This document shows, piece after piece, positions 1 to 8,869 of a stretch of DNA of 64,000 nt. A program made the translations under genes and the position numbers. Position 1 is the first letter of the stretch. The number at the start of each line of letters is the position of its first letter. Origin of the DNA: JAGVSR01 sp963750715 (GTDB lineage Bacteria; Pseudomonadota; Alphaproteobacteria; Rhizobiales; Hyphomicrobiaceae); NCBI GenBank assembly GCA_963750715.1, contig CAVVRP010000016.1, positions 1 through 64,000 on the forward strand, in the 5' to 3' direction. The notes beneath the pieces were generated by a model. It saw only the letters and a list, made by a program, of their open reading frames with translations. It had not been told where the DNA came from and did not search any database.

Positions 1-182
1 CCGCCCATAACGACGTCCAGATCGTCCAGTTTGAAGCTATCGACCGCGCCCTGTTCGTCCACTGCAGTGACATCGCCCCAGTAGTGGAGGTACGGCAGAT
101 ACACGTGCATCGCGGCCGCATCGATCCCCTGTACGACGCCAACCCCAGCAGCCTTTGGATATCGCTTACGTAACTCAGTTTG
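1..182 (-). pseudogene. Porin C-terminal fragment (paralogue of the adjacent porin), cut by the window edge
   Basis: The minus strand reads openly from 182 to the edge and contains GVVQGIDAAAMHVYLPYLHY followed by a DSFKLDDLDVVMG tail. This closely matches the last 50 residues of the intact porin next to it (GVVQGIDAAAMQMYVVYRHY, then DSFDMVITGAKINF). An in-frame stop at 183-185 lies just upstream and the preceding beta-barrel is absent, so only the C-terminal end survives here. The gene end itself lies outside the window. It probably arose by duplication of the neighbouring porin followed by loss of the 5' part. Family assignment is firm; how it was truncated is inference. Confidence 0.75.
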
Positions 183-274
183 TCAGTATGCTGACGCAGT
201 TCTGAAGGTGCCGGAACAGGAAAGGGCCACCTCTCGGTAGCCCTCGCCATGATGTGATTGCCTGACGACAGCGA

Positions 275-1597
275 TTAAAAATTTATTTTAGCACCAGTGA
301 TGACCATGTCGAAACTATCGAGATTAAAGTTGGTGCCAACTGCGTTGTTGAAGTCACCCTCATAGTGGCGGTACACGACGTACATCTGCATGGCAGCCGC
401 GTCGATGCCCTGCACGACGCCGGCAGCAAAGTAGTCAATATTTCCGTCCTGGATGAAGGTCGCACTCGTTCCCCCCGTGTTCTTGCCGAGGTTCGAGCCT
501 GTATCATCGTGACGATACTCGCCGAAAATGGTCGTCTTTCCGAGCTCATGCCACTTCCGCTCGATGCCGGCCTGGACGTACCACATGGTATCTGTGTCGT
601 CAGCCGCAGGGTTGATGTCCTTCTCGCTGTCGTCCTGCTGCTCGCCATATGCGGCGTAAACGTACAGGCCTGTCGGAGCGTGCATGATCGTCGCCGCGGC
701 ACCCCACCACTCGCAGTCGAGATCCTTGTTCGACGTATTGCAGGCTGAAATCGTAGAGTCGTTATTATGTTCGTATCCGACGCTGGCCGCTAGCTTGAAG
801 TCGTGGAGATCACCCTTGTACTTCAAGGAGACGCCTCCCATGTCGTCTTCGCCCCATGATGCCGTGATCATGAAGCCAGCAAGCTCGGGTGAGTCATAGC
901 GGATGATGTTGCGGCGCCCGTTCTGGCCGGGCGTGTCATTGTTCACGCCCTGCGCGATATCGCGCCACTGCAGACTGTTGACGTAAGAGCCGTTGTCGCG
1001 AATCTTGAACTGGGCAAAGCCAACAGGGCCGGCTTCAGCATCAGAAACGTTTCGTGTCTGGGTAATGTCGGTATCATCAAGGAGATGGTACGTTGCCGTC
1101 CCAGCGAGCCCGACACTAAGTTTACCGTAGGTCTTGCTCTTTAAATACCAATGGCTTTGTCGAACGGTCAGGTTGTTCAGCGGTGAAGCACTATTAGGTG
1201 CGAAGCCGGAGAAGTCCTGGCTGAACGTTTTCGAATCAGCACCATTGACGCCAATTTCGAGACGATAACCAGCGGACCAATCACCATCGATCTTGGCGTC
1301 GCCCGTGAAACCGAAGCGGCTCTGCTCAAGAGCATTCGTGCCGACGTACGCGTTGCTTTCGACGCCATCATCCCAGAAGAACACCGCCTCGTTGACCCAA
1401 CCACTCACGGTCAGGCTGACCTTGCGGTTTCCCTTGCGAGCGGTTGTGGCCTCGAGTTCAGCGATACGTTCTTCGAGATCGGCGCAGCAGTTGCCCCCAA
1501 GGTCGGCGGCTTTTGCGGGCGCGCTAGCGCCAACGATCAGCCCTGCCGCGGCGAAAAGGGCAAGTTTGGCCCCCGAATTCATGTAACCCCCGAGCAT
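275..1597 (-). CDS. Outer-membrane porin, 440 aa
   Basis: This is a general diffusion porin of the alphaproteobacterial Porin_2 type, expected to form a trimeric beta-barrel in the outer membrane. A hydrophobic leader is followed by an AKA-A signal peptidase site at about residues 28-31. Next come a Cys-Cys pair and a short heptad-like segment (LEERIAELEAT), then beta-barrel sequence beginning VSLTVSGWVNEAVFFWDDG and ending in a C-terminal Phe (KINF), as expected for BAM recognition. I chose the ATG at 1597 because GAGGGG lies 5 bases upstream; a second ATG at 1582 also has a G-rich tract in front and would serve equally well. The open frame extends further upstream to 1765, but that part has no porin character. 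A truncated paralogue lies directly downstream. Confidence 0.9.
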   Translation of the reverse strand: MLGGYMNSGAKLALFAAAGLIVGASAPAKAADLGGNCCADLEERIAELEATTARKGNRKVSLTVSGWVNEAVFFWDDGVESNAYVGTNALEQSRFGFTGDAKIDGDWSAGYRLEIGVNGADSKTFSQDFSGFAPNSASPLNNLTVRQSHWYLKSKTYGKLSVGLAGTATYHLLDDTDITQTRNVSDAEAGPVGFAQFKIRDNGSYVNSLQWRDIAQGVNNDTPGQNGRRNIIRYDSPELAGFMITASWGEDDMGGVSLKYKGDLHDFKLAASVGYEHNNDSTISACNTSNKDLDCEWWGAAATIMHAPTGLYVYAAYGEQQDDSEKDINPAADDTDTMWYVQAGIERKWHELGKTTIFGEYRHDDTGSNLGKNTGGTSATFIQDGNIDYFAAGVVQGIDAAAMQMYVVYRHYEGDFNNAVGTNFNLDSFDMVITGAKINF

Positions 1598-1904
1598 CTC
1601 AACCCCTCGTAGTAATGGCTCGCCTCTCAGCCGGAAGGAAGCGAGACCGGAAAATGTCTTCGCCAAGCTGATTTGATTCGCCTGAGACCCGCAATTTCCA
1701 TCGTCCACGTGACAATATTGCAATAAATCAGTGTGGCTCGAAGGCACCGAAATCTCGCTAATCAATACCGAAGCGGATCCATCCGTAGGCTACGCGGCGT
1801 GGGATATGCGATTGGCGGAACCTAAGGGCTGAGTGATGACTATGCCCCCTTGCGGTCACGGCCTAACATGCCGACTCGATCGTACCGGCACGCCCGAGTG
1901 GCTT
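1598..1904. other. Intergenic region upstream of the porin
   Basis: No gene is recognised here. It must contain the leader and promoter of the minus-strand porin, but I see no convincing -35/-10 pair. Positions 1877-1896 contain a 20-base sequence that recurs identically at 8272-8291 (see findings). Confidence 0.5.
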
Positions 1905-2054
1905 CTATATAACGCTGTTTGGTGACCAATCGGGGCTGCTGCGGATTGTCTTCAGGGCATGGTCGAGCGCCTGTTGATTGAGGTCGCGCATGACGACATC
2001 GAAGCCTGCACTGGCGAAGATCTGCGTGATACCATTTCCCATTGTACCGGCGCC
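1905..2054 (-). pseudogene. 3-hydroxyacyl-CoA dehydrogenase N-terminal fragment
   Basis: The minus strand from 2054 reads GAGTMGNGITQIFASAGFDV and then VMRDLNQQALDHALKTI before losing similarity and hitting a stop at 1905-1907. GxGxMGxGIAxxxAxxGxxVxxxD is the Rossmann NAD-binding signature of 3-hydroxybutyryl/3-hydroxyacyl-CoA dehydrogenases. A TAG stop sits directly before the first glycine, where the start and first strand of the fold should be, and the rest of the roughly 280-residue enzyme is missing. It is therefore a remnant of about 40 codons and not functional. The motif is seen directly; original substrate specificity cannot be told. Confidence 0.7.
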
Positions 2055-2302
2055 CTATGACTGCTGACTAATTATGCTGATCCCTACCCGAACTTTCGTA
2101 GCGCAGAGCTGTCATTATCCTGACATGCACCGCCACGTATCAACGCTCCTAGTGGGGAATATCTCAGTATTCTCTCTACCAAAGGCACCCTTACGAGCGC
2201 GCCACTTCACAATGCGCGGATTACCCCAAAGACGGAAGGCGAATGCCAAAGCATCACGCCGATGACCTAGAGCCAAATCAGCAGGTTCGGTAGAATGGGC
2301 AA

Positions 2303-2494
2303 ATGGAAATAGCGATTGCAGAACAGTCTCGGGACCAAACTCCCGTGGCCACGACGTTCTATGCGCGAATGCTGGATGCCGGAGCTGCTGGCGAGGGCTC
2401 CTATGCGTTTGAAGGCCTATTCGACCTTATGCGCAAGACGGCTGATGAGATCGTGGCTGCTTTTTTTAATTACGTCGAGAAGGACATTCTCTGA
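2303..2494 (+). CDS. Small hypothetical protein, 63 aa
   Basis: This short ATG-started frame encodes an acidic, mostly helical-looking protein ending in FFNYVEKDIL. I recognise no family. No good ribosome binding site precedes the ATG, and it sits in a region full of gene remnants, so it may be a chance frame or a piece of something larger. It is listed because its residue composition is balanced and no better reading overlaps it on the same strand. Confidence 0.25.
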   Translation: MEIAIAEQSRDQTPVATTFYARMLDAGAAGEGSYAFEGLFDLMRKTADEIVAAFFNYVEKDIL

Positions 2495-2650
2495 TCGAAC
2501 GCCGATTGGGAGGTCAACGGTATTATGAAGAACAAGGAGCGGGGGATAGTGACGGCGATCGTCTCTCTGGTTCCCGAGAAGGACGATCCGCCGCTTCCGT
2601 TTTTGCTCTTAATCTCCGAACAAGCCACATGACGCCCTAGGTGCTCCAGG

Positions 2651-3568
2651 ATGACGCGCAAGCAGACACTTACGTTCTCAGAGAGAGTGAAAAAAGAGGT
2701 TTTGGACAGCTTCGACGAGGAGCTCGAGCTGGAGATCGAGGATGAGCGCCTCACGCTCGCCCTCGATGACGCGGCCGAACACCCTGACGTCGAAGGGGTT
2801 GACCGCAGGCTCTACTTCAAAGAGCTCTTTCGTCTGCAGAGAGAACTCGTGAAACTGCAGGATTGGGTCGTTCACCACAAACTTAAGGTCGTTGTCATCT
2901 TCGAAGGGCGCGACGCTGCGGGTAAGGGCGGTGTCATTAAGCGGATCACGCAGCGCTTAAATCCGCGCGTCTGTCGGGTTGCGGCGCTGCCCGCTCCAAA
3001 TGAGCGAGAGAGAACGCAGTGGTACTTCCAGCGCTATACGTCGCATCTTCCTGCCGGTGGCGAGATCGTGCTCTTCGACCGGAGCTGGTACAATCGAGCT
3101 GGCGTCGAGCGCGTTATGGAATTCTGCTCAGATGATGAGGTCGAGGAATTCTTCCGATCTGTTCCGGACTTCGAAAGGATGCTCGTCCGATCGGGCATCA
3201 AACTCATCAAGTATTGGTTCTCGATCACGGACGACGAGCAGAATTTTCGCTTCCAGATGCGCATTCACGATCCCCTGAAGCAGTGGAAACTCTCACCGAT
3301 GGATTTGGAGTCGCGCCGCCGCTGGGAGGCTTACACCAAGGCAAAAGAAGCCATGCTCGAGCGGTCGCATATCCCGGAAGCTCCCTGGTGGATTGTTGCC
3401 GGAGACGACAAAAAGAAAGCGCGCCTTAACTGTATCGCTCATTTGCTGGGGCAATTGCCCTGTCAGGAGATCCAGCGCGAGCCGTTGGCACTGCCGGAGC
3501 GCATGTATAATCCGGACTATATCCGCGGCCCGGTGCCTGATGAAATGTACGTGCCTGATCTATACTGA
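2651..3568 (+). CDS. ppk2: Polyphosphate kinase 2 (PPK2 family), 305 aa
   Basis: PPK2 enzymes transfer phosphate between polyphosphate and nucleoside di- or monophosphates in the cytoplasm. The P-loop FEGRDAAGKGG is at residues 84-94 and the Walker B / lid start VLFDRSWYNRAG at about 140-151. They are followed by the conserved KYWFSI, FQMRIHDPLKQWKLSPMD and APWWIVAGDDKKKARLN blocks. Length and motif order fit a single-domain, class I-like PPK2 that regenerates NTP or NDP from polyphosphate; the preferred nucleotide cannot be read from the sequence. The N-terminal 50 residues are a charged helical extension typical of the family. It appears intact although its downstream neighbour is a decayed glutamate-synthase-like gene on the opposite strand, and it has no obvious operon partner. 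Confidence 0.93.
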   Translation: MTRKQTLTFSERVKKEVLDSFDEELELEIEDERLTLALDDAAEHPDVEGVDRRLYFKELFRLQRELVKLQDWVVHHKLKVVVIFEGRDAAGKGGVIKRITQRLNPRVCRVAALPAPNERERTQWYFQRYTSHLPAGGEIVLFDRSWYNRAGVERVMEFCSDDEVEEFFRSVPDFERMLVRSGIKLIKYWFSITDDEQNFRFQMRIHDPLKQWKLSPMDLESRRRWEAYTKAKEAMLERSHIPEAPWWIVAGDDKKKARLNCIAHLLGQLPCQEIQREPLALPERMYNPDYIRGPVPDEMYVPDLY

Positions 3569-3717
3569 GTCTGGCGTCTCAGCACGGGTAGCATCAATGG
3601 ACGCCAGCCCCGCGCCGCGACTTTCTCTTTCAGGCCAAAGTGCAGGCATAACGCCGACTGAGCCCTCATCCAGCGCCGCAGCCCGAATGAAACAAGGTCG
3701 GCGTCGTGCCCGGCGTG

Positions 3718-5367
3718 CTACTCGGCCGCCAACGTCGACCGGAGAGCCCCGATAGGATTAGGAGAGAAGCTATCGGGCCGCGCGGCTTCCCAGGCCGCGC
3801 GGAAGTATGGGTTCTTCGTGCCCGTGATTAATTCGCCAGGCCCCAGAAACGTGTAGAGCTCAGCGAATGTAATTGTGCGATCCGGCGCGGCGCGATGCAT
3901 GAAGTGGTAAGGAGAGAACTGGGCGGGTTGCTCAAGGCCAGCCGCTGCGACCATTTCGGCCAGAGCTTTGACGGTCTCTTTGTGGAAGCTTGCCACACGC
4001 TCCGCTTTGGCGGGCACAGAGATCGCACGCTGCCGGGTCACATCTTGGGTTGCAACTCCTGTCGGACACCGGTCTGTATGACATTGCTGGGCCTGGATAC
4101 ACCCAACGGCAAACATGAAGCCCCGGGCTGCATTGCACCAGTCGGCGCCGAGCGCCATGGCGCGGGCGATATCGAATCCCGTGGTGATCTTGCCCGACGC
4201 CCCGATTTTGATTTGATCCCGCAGGCCCGCGCCAATCAGGGCCGAGTTGACGAATGCTAGTCCGTCTCGCAATGGCGTTCCGACGTGATCCATGAATTCA
4301 AGAGGGGCGCGCCGGTGCCGCCCTCGCTGCCGTCGACGACGATGAAATCCGGGACGATACCGGTCTCGAGGCTCGCCTTAACGATGGCAAGGAACTCCCA
4401 CGGGTGACCGAGGCAGAGCTTGAATCCGACCGGCTTGCCGCCCGACAACCGGCGAAGCTCGGCAATGAATGCCACAAACTCCAAGGGCGTGGTGAACGCA
4501 GAGTGACACGACGGAGAGATACAGTCTTGCCCCGGCTGTACGCCGCGGATCCGCGCGATCTCTTCGGTAACTTTGGCGCCCGGCAGGACGCCTCCGTGAC
4601 CGGGCTTGGCACCCTGGCTGAGCTTGATCTCGATCATCTTGATCTGCGGATCGGCCGCGACCTCGAGCAGAATGTCTCCAGGTGCAGAACTTGCCGTCCG
4701 GAGTTCGGCAGCCGAAGTATCCCGATCCGATCTCCCAGATAAGGTCGCCGCCGAATTCCTTGTGATAGGGGCTCACGCTGCCTTCACCCGTATCGTGCGC
4801 GAAGCCGCCGAGCTTGGCGCCTTTGTTGAGCGAACGGATTGCGTTCGCCGAAAGCGATCCGTAGCTCATCGCCGAGATATTGAAGATCGAGGCCGAGTAG
4901 GGCTTGCGCATTGCTGGCCGCCGATCGTTAGTCGGAACAGCTCACGTGAGGGCATCTTGGGCGTCATCGAGTGCGCCAGCCACTGGCGCGGCCTCCGCAA
5001 ACATTATAGTGCGTGCCGAAGGGACGCTTATCGAGCCGCCTTGATAGACGATAGCGCGCTTGTCGCGTGGAAACGGCGTTCCGTCCTTTTCGGCTTCGAA
5101 GAAGTACTGGCGCATTTCCGGCCGGATGTTCTCCAGCAGAAACCTAAGATGCGCCGCTATCGGGTAGTTGCGCAGAATGGCGTGTTTTGTTTGCGTGATG
5201 TCCCGCAAGCCGAGTAGCGCGAAGGCCCCAAAGAAGACGAGCGGCGCAGCGAGGTAAATGCTGAGGTCCTGGTGCCAGGTGGCAAAGAGAAGTATCGCGA
5301 TCGTTGCAACCAGTGAGATGGTCAACAGAAGGAAGCGCGGCTTTAGCGGCAACAGAAGGAATTGCAT
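3718..5367 (-). pseudogene. FMN-binding glutamate-synthase-like protein, multiply frameshifted
   Basis: Fragments in several minus-strand frames join into one GltB-like (Glu_synthase, membrane-anchored) protein of about 540 residues. In order they are: two N-terminal membrane segments starting MQFLLLPLK at 5367; a RPEMRQYFFEAEKDGTPFPR block; QWLAHSMTPKMPSRELFRL in another frame; PYSASIFNISAMSYGSLSAN; MIEIKLSQGAKPGHGGVLPG in a third position; and a C-terminal piece from about 4293 with GASGKITTGFDIARAMALGA, the Cys-rich CHTDRCPTGVATQD and a normal stop at 3718. Frame changes occur near 5030, 4985, 4915, 4685 and 4290, and a few codons are missing near 5030. The number of breaks in one gene argues for real decay rather than a single error. 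The start has an AGGG tract upstream. Confidence 0.85.
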
Positions 5368-5599
5368 TTGCCCTGCTCCCTCTTGCGGCATTAGGTGCCA
5401 CGGCAATCATCTAGATCGCTGCAAGGTAATGCCGGATTTACGACGATACGATGAAACCTTGCGCTACAGGTGAGTTCACCGCCGCCAGCCGGCGGTCGTC
5501 CGGCGCAAAGATTGCTGAACGCTTAGTGATAGGTGCGCGGAAAACCGACGAATGCCAGAGACCGCCGACCGTGCCTATTAGCGGATTGCGGTGATCGCC

Positions 5600-5794
5600 T
5601 CAGAATTCGACCTCGAGTTCGACGACCTCATCGGGCTCGATCAGGGCGGCGTTGGTCCATTCCTGCATCAATGGCCAATCAAAGACCTGCTGGCAGTAGT
5701 CCGCTAGCGCCGGGTCAAGCGGGACAGCATACGTTCTGAAACGGTATCTACGATTGACGGCCAGACCATCCCATTGTCGGAGGAGGTCAGCAGG
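5600..5794 (-). pseudogene. Glutathione S-transferase C-terminal fragment
   Basis: The minus strand reads RFRTYAVPLDPALADYCQQV then FDWPLMQEWTNAALIEPDEV and ends in VELEVEF and a stop at 5600. This is the ending of proteobacterial glutathione S-transferases (RFRTY.VPLD...YC..I...P.M.EW...A..EPE.IEELDVEF). An in-frame stop at 5795-5797 closes the frame just upstream and no thioredoxin-fold N-terminal domain is present, so about three quarters of the enzyme is gone. The first codons of the frame overlap the end of the intact Mth938-type gene. Confidence 0.65.
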
Positions 5795-6143
5795 TCACGT
5801 GGAACAGGCCAATCTTCTTTCCATGTGCTTCGTTGAAGGCGCAAATTGCCTGCGGTGTCGGCTGGATCACGACCTGGCAGTTTTTCTTGGCAAAGTAGGC
5901 CTCTGCCTCCGGGGAGAGCCGCACATTGCCCTCTTGCCCCGAACCGAGGATGAGCTGCCTGCACCCCTTTTCGAACACGAATTTGGCCTCGTCCTTCGAC
6001 ATGACGTGCGAGGTACCGTACAGCTGCTTCGAGAGCTTCTTCTTGCGCTTTGCGACCTCGCCCGAGAGTCGAATGATCACGTCGTGATCGTAGGTCTTGC
6101 CATCGATCGTGATCTCACCAAACGCCGTGTGATCGATCCGCAT
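5787..6143 (-). CDS. Mth938/NDUFAF3-like (DUF498) domain protein, 118 aa
   Basis: This is a small single-domain cytoplasmic protein of the Mth938-like fold, the family that includes mitochondrial complex I assembly factor NDUFAF3. The characteristic stretch GEITIDGKTYDHDVII is near the N-terminus, with ILGSGQEGNVRLSPEAEAYF in the middle and TPQAICAFNEAHGKKIGLFH at the C-terminus. The ATG at 6143 has a strong GGAGG 8 bases upstream. Relatives in alphaproteobacteria are usually 115-130 residues, so this is full length. Function in bacteria is not established. It stands between two dead gene fragments, which makes its intactness notable. Confidence 0.85.
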   Translation of the reverse strand: MRIDHTAFGEITIDGKTYDHDVIIRLSGEVAKRKKKLSKQLYGTSHVMSKDEAKFVFEKGCRQLILGSGQEGNVRLSPEAEAYFAKKNCQVVIQPTPQAICAFNEAHGKKIGLFHVTC

Positions 6144-6159
6144 CGCTCATTCCTCCGCT

Positions 6160-6285
6160 TCAGCCGAGATGCTTGCCACGGCGACGTGCGCCCGTCATCA
6201 GCAGGTGCAAGGTGCGCGTCCCTTTCAACCTGAGCCGCAGAATTGGCTTATGCCCTTTAGGCGCGACAAGCAAACGTGGAAGACG
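6160..6285 (-). pseudogene. Possible 6-phosphogluconolactonase C-terminal remnant
   Basis: The minus strand upstream of the Mth938 gene reads LLVAPKGHKPILRLRLKGTR then TLHLLMTGARRRGKHLG and a stop at 6160. The pattern VAP..KP..R(L)TLT....A..LHLLITG..K is how 6-phosphogluconolactonases (SugarP_isomerase fold) end. Nothing upstream resembles the rest of the enzyme. This is a motif-level resemblance only and could be coincidence, but it fits the string of other gene ends in this stretch. Confidence 0.3.
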
Positions 6286-6562
6286 TCGATCTCGGTTGGA
6301 CCTTGACGACGGATACTGTCAATCGCGTCAGCCCACAGATCAAGCGCGTGACCGTTATTTGCCTGTCACGGTCCTCGTGTAACTGCAAAATGGTTCCGCC
6401 TGGCATTTTCCCTCTGCCTATAGCGCGGGACGAACCGAGCCGCGAAGCCATTCTCCGTCGCCCCTAAATTGTGCTTCGGGGCTTCCTTCTCGAATGAGGG
6501 GTTGGGCAGCCCCCTCGCGGCTTGCCATCCCTTTGTCGCAGCAGTTGCATGGAGGTTCGATT

Positions 6563-6763
6563 ATGGACTTCGACATTGACCGCTCGATCAGACGAGGCCA
6601 GCTGCCAACTGGCGCAAGCTACAGGCGCCAACCATTCGATGCGCCGGAATTCCAGTCACGAAATTCGGGAGTACTGAACGCAATCATCGTTGCAGCCCTG
6701 GACCGCGACAGTGACGTGCGCCGTGAGTACCTGCGCAAACGTTGGCAGGGAGTTGTCATTTAG
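6563..6763 (+). CDS. Small hypothetical protein, 66 aa
   Basis: The ATG at 6563 is preceded by GGAGG at about 7 bases, a good ribosome binding site, which favours this start over the longer upstream frame. The product begins MDFDIDRSIRRGQLPTGASY and is basic and hydrophilic with no membrane segment. I recognise no family. A strong hairpin lies 74 bases after the stop. Confidence 0.45.
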   Translation: MDFDIDRSIRRGQLPTGASYRRQPFDAPEFQSRNSGVLNAIIVAALDRDSDVRREYLRKRWQGVVI

Positions 6764-6836
6764 CTGTTACGCGAAGAAAGCTACACCGAAAAGCCTACTC
6801 GGACGAGTTTGTCGGGAATGCTTTCATGTTTCAAAT

Positions 6837-6862
6837 TCGGCGGCACCTCACGGTGCCGCCGA
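6837..6862. terminator. 11-bp perfect hairpin, possible terminator
   Basis: TCGGCGGCACC and GGTGCCGCCGA are perfect inverted repeats separated by TCAC. There is no run of T on either side, so intrinsic termination is uncertain. It could end the transcript of the small gene at 6563-6763. The remainder of 6764-7094 shows nothing recognisable. Confidence 0.4.
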
Positions 6863-7094
6863 TGCCTTATTAACCCTTGTGAATATCCCCGCGACAATGC
6901 GGTGAAGTTCGTTCTCATGCGACCTGTTCTGGGCGAGAGGTTCTGAGCAGGAACAGGGGCATTTCCGGCACGCGGCCCGCAAGGGGCGCCTCGCGAAGAC
7001 TAGGTTAAGTGACGAAAGCCCCTTTTCCCTTGGCTGGCGACTGATGTGAAACTATTGTGACGGTCGCGGCTAATCTAATTGTAGGCGTTCGCTG

Positions 7095-7316
7095 ATGCTC
7101 AAAGGAACTCGTCCAGAACCCAACGACGTAATCGCAATCGCACGCATTCTTTCTCAATCTTCAGACGTGCAGGTTGCTGAGATTATCCGTCAGTTGCGCG
7201 GAAGGAAGGAGTTGTCGACGACAGTGCGAAGTCTCAACCATCTCCTTGCCGATCCCTCGCATCGAGACGTCGCGCTGCTGGCCTTCCGGCGCATGGGGCT
7301 TGAACACGGCGGTTAG
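7095..7316 (+). CDS. Small hypothetical protein, 73 aa
   Basis: This frame encodes a mostly helical, soluble protein (MLKGTRPEPNDVIAIARIL, then LSTTVRSLNHLLADPSHRDV, ending RRMGLEHGG). No family is recognised. The upstream region TAGGCGTTCGCTG gives only a weak ribosome binding site. Codon choice is balanced and no same-strand alternative exists, so it is plausible but unproven. Confidence 0.4.
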   Translation: MLKGTRPEPNDVIAIARILSQSSDVQVAEIIRQLRGRKELSTTVRSLNHLLADPSHRDVALLAFRRMGLEHGG

Positions 7317-7402
7317 CGGTTGCGGCAGCCGGGCCGTCTCGAACCGATCACGCAGCGACCGAGCACAGGGCCGCTGGTTTTGGAACAGTGGAGCGCACGG
7401 CC

Positions 7403-7576
7403 ATGGCCAAGGATATGTCGAAGGGCAAGAAGCTCGACTTGATACTGAGCGAGCTTTCAGCACTGAAAGGCGAGGTCAAAAAGCTCGCAAAGCAGCAGGA
7501 TGCTCTCATCAATCAAATCACAACGCTGCAATCTCGACCGAGCAGTGCTGAGCCAACCAGCCAAGAAGACGAGTGA
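7403..7576 (+). CDS. Small coiled-coil hypothetical protein, 57 aa
   Basis: The protein MAKDMSKGKKLDLILSELSA continues with a clear heptad pattern (LKGEVKKLAKQQDALINQI), suggesting a short parallel coiled coil. I chose the ATG at 7403, giving a MAKDMSKGKK start; the frame opens a few codons earlier. In the +1 frame a second reading from 7545 to 7661 gives a Lys/Ala/Ser-rich tail (AKKTSEAAQVKGKSNASKRS), so either a frameshift joins the two or the overlap is chance. Function is unknown. Confidence 0.45.
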   Translation: MAKDMSKGKKLDLILSELSALKGEVKKLAKQQDALINQITTLQSRPSSAEPTSQEDE

Positions 7577-8398
7577 AGCCGCCCAGGTGAAAGGCAAGTC
7601 CAACGCGAGCAAGAGGTCAAAGCCAGTCGAGGCAACCGCCCAACCAAACTCTCAAGCCTAGTTTCACAACTCGCCTATCGAAGCACGAGCCGGGTCGACA
7701 AGCGTTAAGTCACCTGCGACGGTACGAGGGTCAGCGCTGAGGAGCACAAAAGGACCTGGAAGTCATGGGTCTCCCCAGCCGTTTCCTGGCACGTCTGGAC
7801 GGCACCCCTTCCGCCCGGAATGGACTTCAACGCACAACGCTTCATCGTTCGAGTCCTTGACGAGAGGTGAAGAGCACGAAGCCCGGGCGCCTGACGATCG
7901 ATGCCTGAGGTCTCCGCCATCGCCGTCCACGAGGTTCCCGCAGACACCAGACGTCTACTACGGTCACGGCACTGTCATGCCGGCGCTGTAATCTTTTTGT
8001 ATTCTTTGTTGATCGGTCATCGTCGTCTGTCGCTTCCGACCAAAACAGACTTCGGATGATGCAGATCGCGGCTTTGTTGTTCTCTTCGACGGCTCGCCCT
8101 TGCTCCTGAACCTTGGGTCATCACAGTTCAAGTCATGCGCGGACACGCAGGCCCTAGTTTCAGGTCGCGGTCCTCGCCTTCACGTCGGCAAAGATCATTC
8201 CGTGCGTGACACCGAGCCTGTCGGAGAGGTGCCGCTAGGTGCAACCGTCAAGCGGGCCACAGAGGCCGATCCGATCGTACCGGCACGCCCGTCCAGCGCC
8301 CGCGCCGAAGCTCAACGACAGGTCTCTCGACCCCGATGTACGCCTGTTGGCCGGAGATCGGCTCGACAGCCCGAAGCAGCAAGAAGCGATTGTTGCTC
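7577..8398. other. Long stretch without a recognisable gene
   Basis: Both strands contain only short open frames with unbalanced composition and no family signature. The 20-base sequence at 8272-8291 is an exact repeat of 1877-1896. The stretch is probably decayed accessory DNA. Confidence 0.5.
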
Positions 8399-8869
8399 AT
8401 GAAACGTTTGAAGCAGGTTGGTGCGATTCCCGTTCGCCGCGCAGAGGATGGATCGCTCGAGGTCTTGCTCGTTACGTCGCGCCGCACGGGCAAGTGGATC
8501 ATCCCCAAGGGCTGGCCATCGAGGCGTCTCGCCGACGCAGCAGCAGCGGCTCGTGAGGCGGAAGAAGAAGCCGGCGTGATCGGTCGGGTCACCCAGACTT
8601 CAATCGGAACCTATGGGTACCGCAAATCGCACCCAAGTGGGGCTCGCGAATTCATCGTTGAGGTGTTTCTCCTCGTTGTCGAGAAGGAACTGAAGAGCTG
8701 GTGTGAGGAGACTGAACGCGCGCGGTCTTGGTTCAAACCGCGCCTGGCGGCGATTAAGGTGCATGAGCCGCGGCTTGCAGAGCTTATTCTTGGTGTCGAA
8801 CAGCCACCCCTTGCCCCGACGGCTACTGCCATCGACACGCCGAACGACTGCTACCAAGCCTTCGGCTAG
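8399..8869 (+). CDS. Nudix hydrolase, 156 aa
   Basis: Nudix enzymes hydrolyse nucleoside diphosphates linked to another moiety. The frame from the ATG at 8399 begins MKRLKQVGAIPVRRAEDGSL, a standard first strand of this family, followed by SRRTGKWIIPKGWP and the Nudix box ending REAEEEAGV. The first acidic position of the box is Asp in LADAAAAAREAEEEAGV rather than Glu, as seen in the DIPP-like group. The middle KSHPSGAREFIVEVFLLVV and the WF.....A...V....L end fit diphosphoinositol/diadenosine polyphosphate-type Nudix proteins (roughly 140-160 residues). The frame opens 21 codons earlier, but that part has no family similarity. The substrate is not predictable. It stands alone in its transcription unit. 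Confidence 0.85.
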   Translation: MKRLKQVGAIPVRRAEDGSLEVLLVTSRRTGKWIIPKGWPSRRLADAAAAAREAEEEAGVIGRVTQTSIGTYGYRKSHPSGAREFIVEVFLLVVEKELKSWCEETERARSWFKPRLAAIKVHEPRLAELILGVEQPPLAPTATAIDTPNDCYQAFG

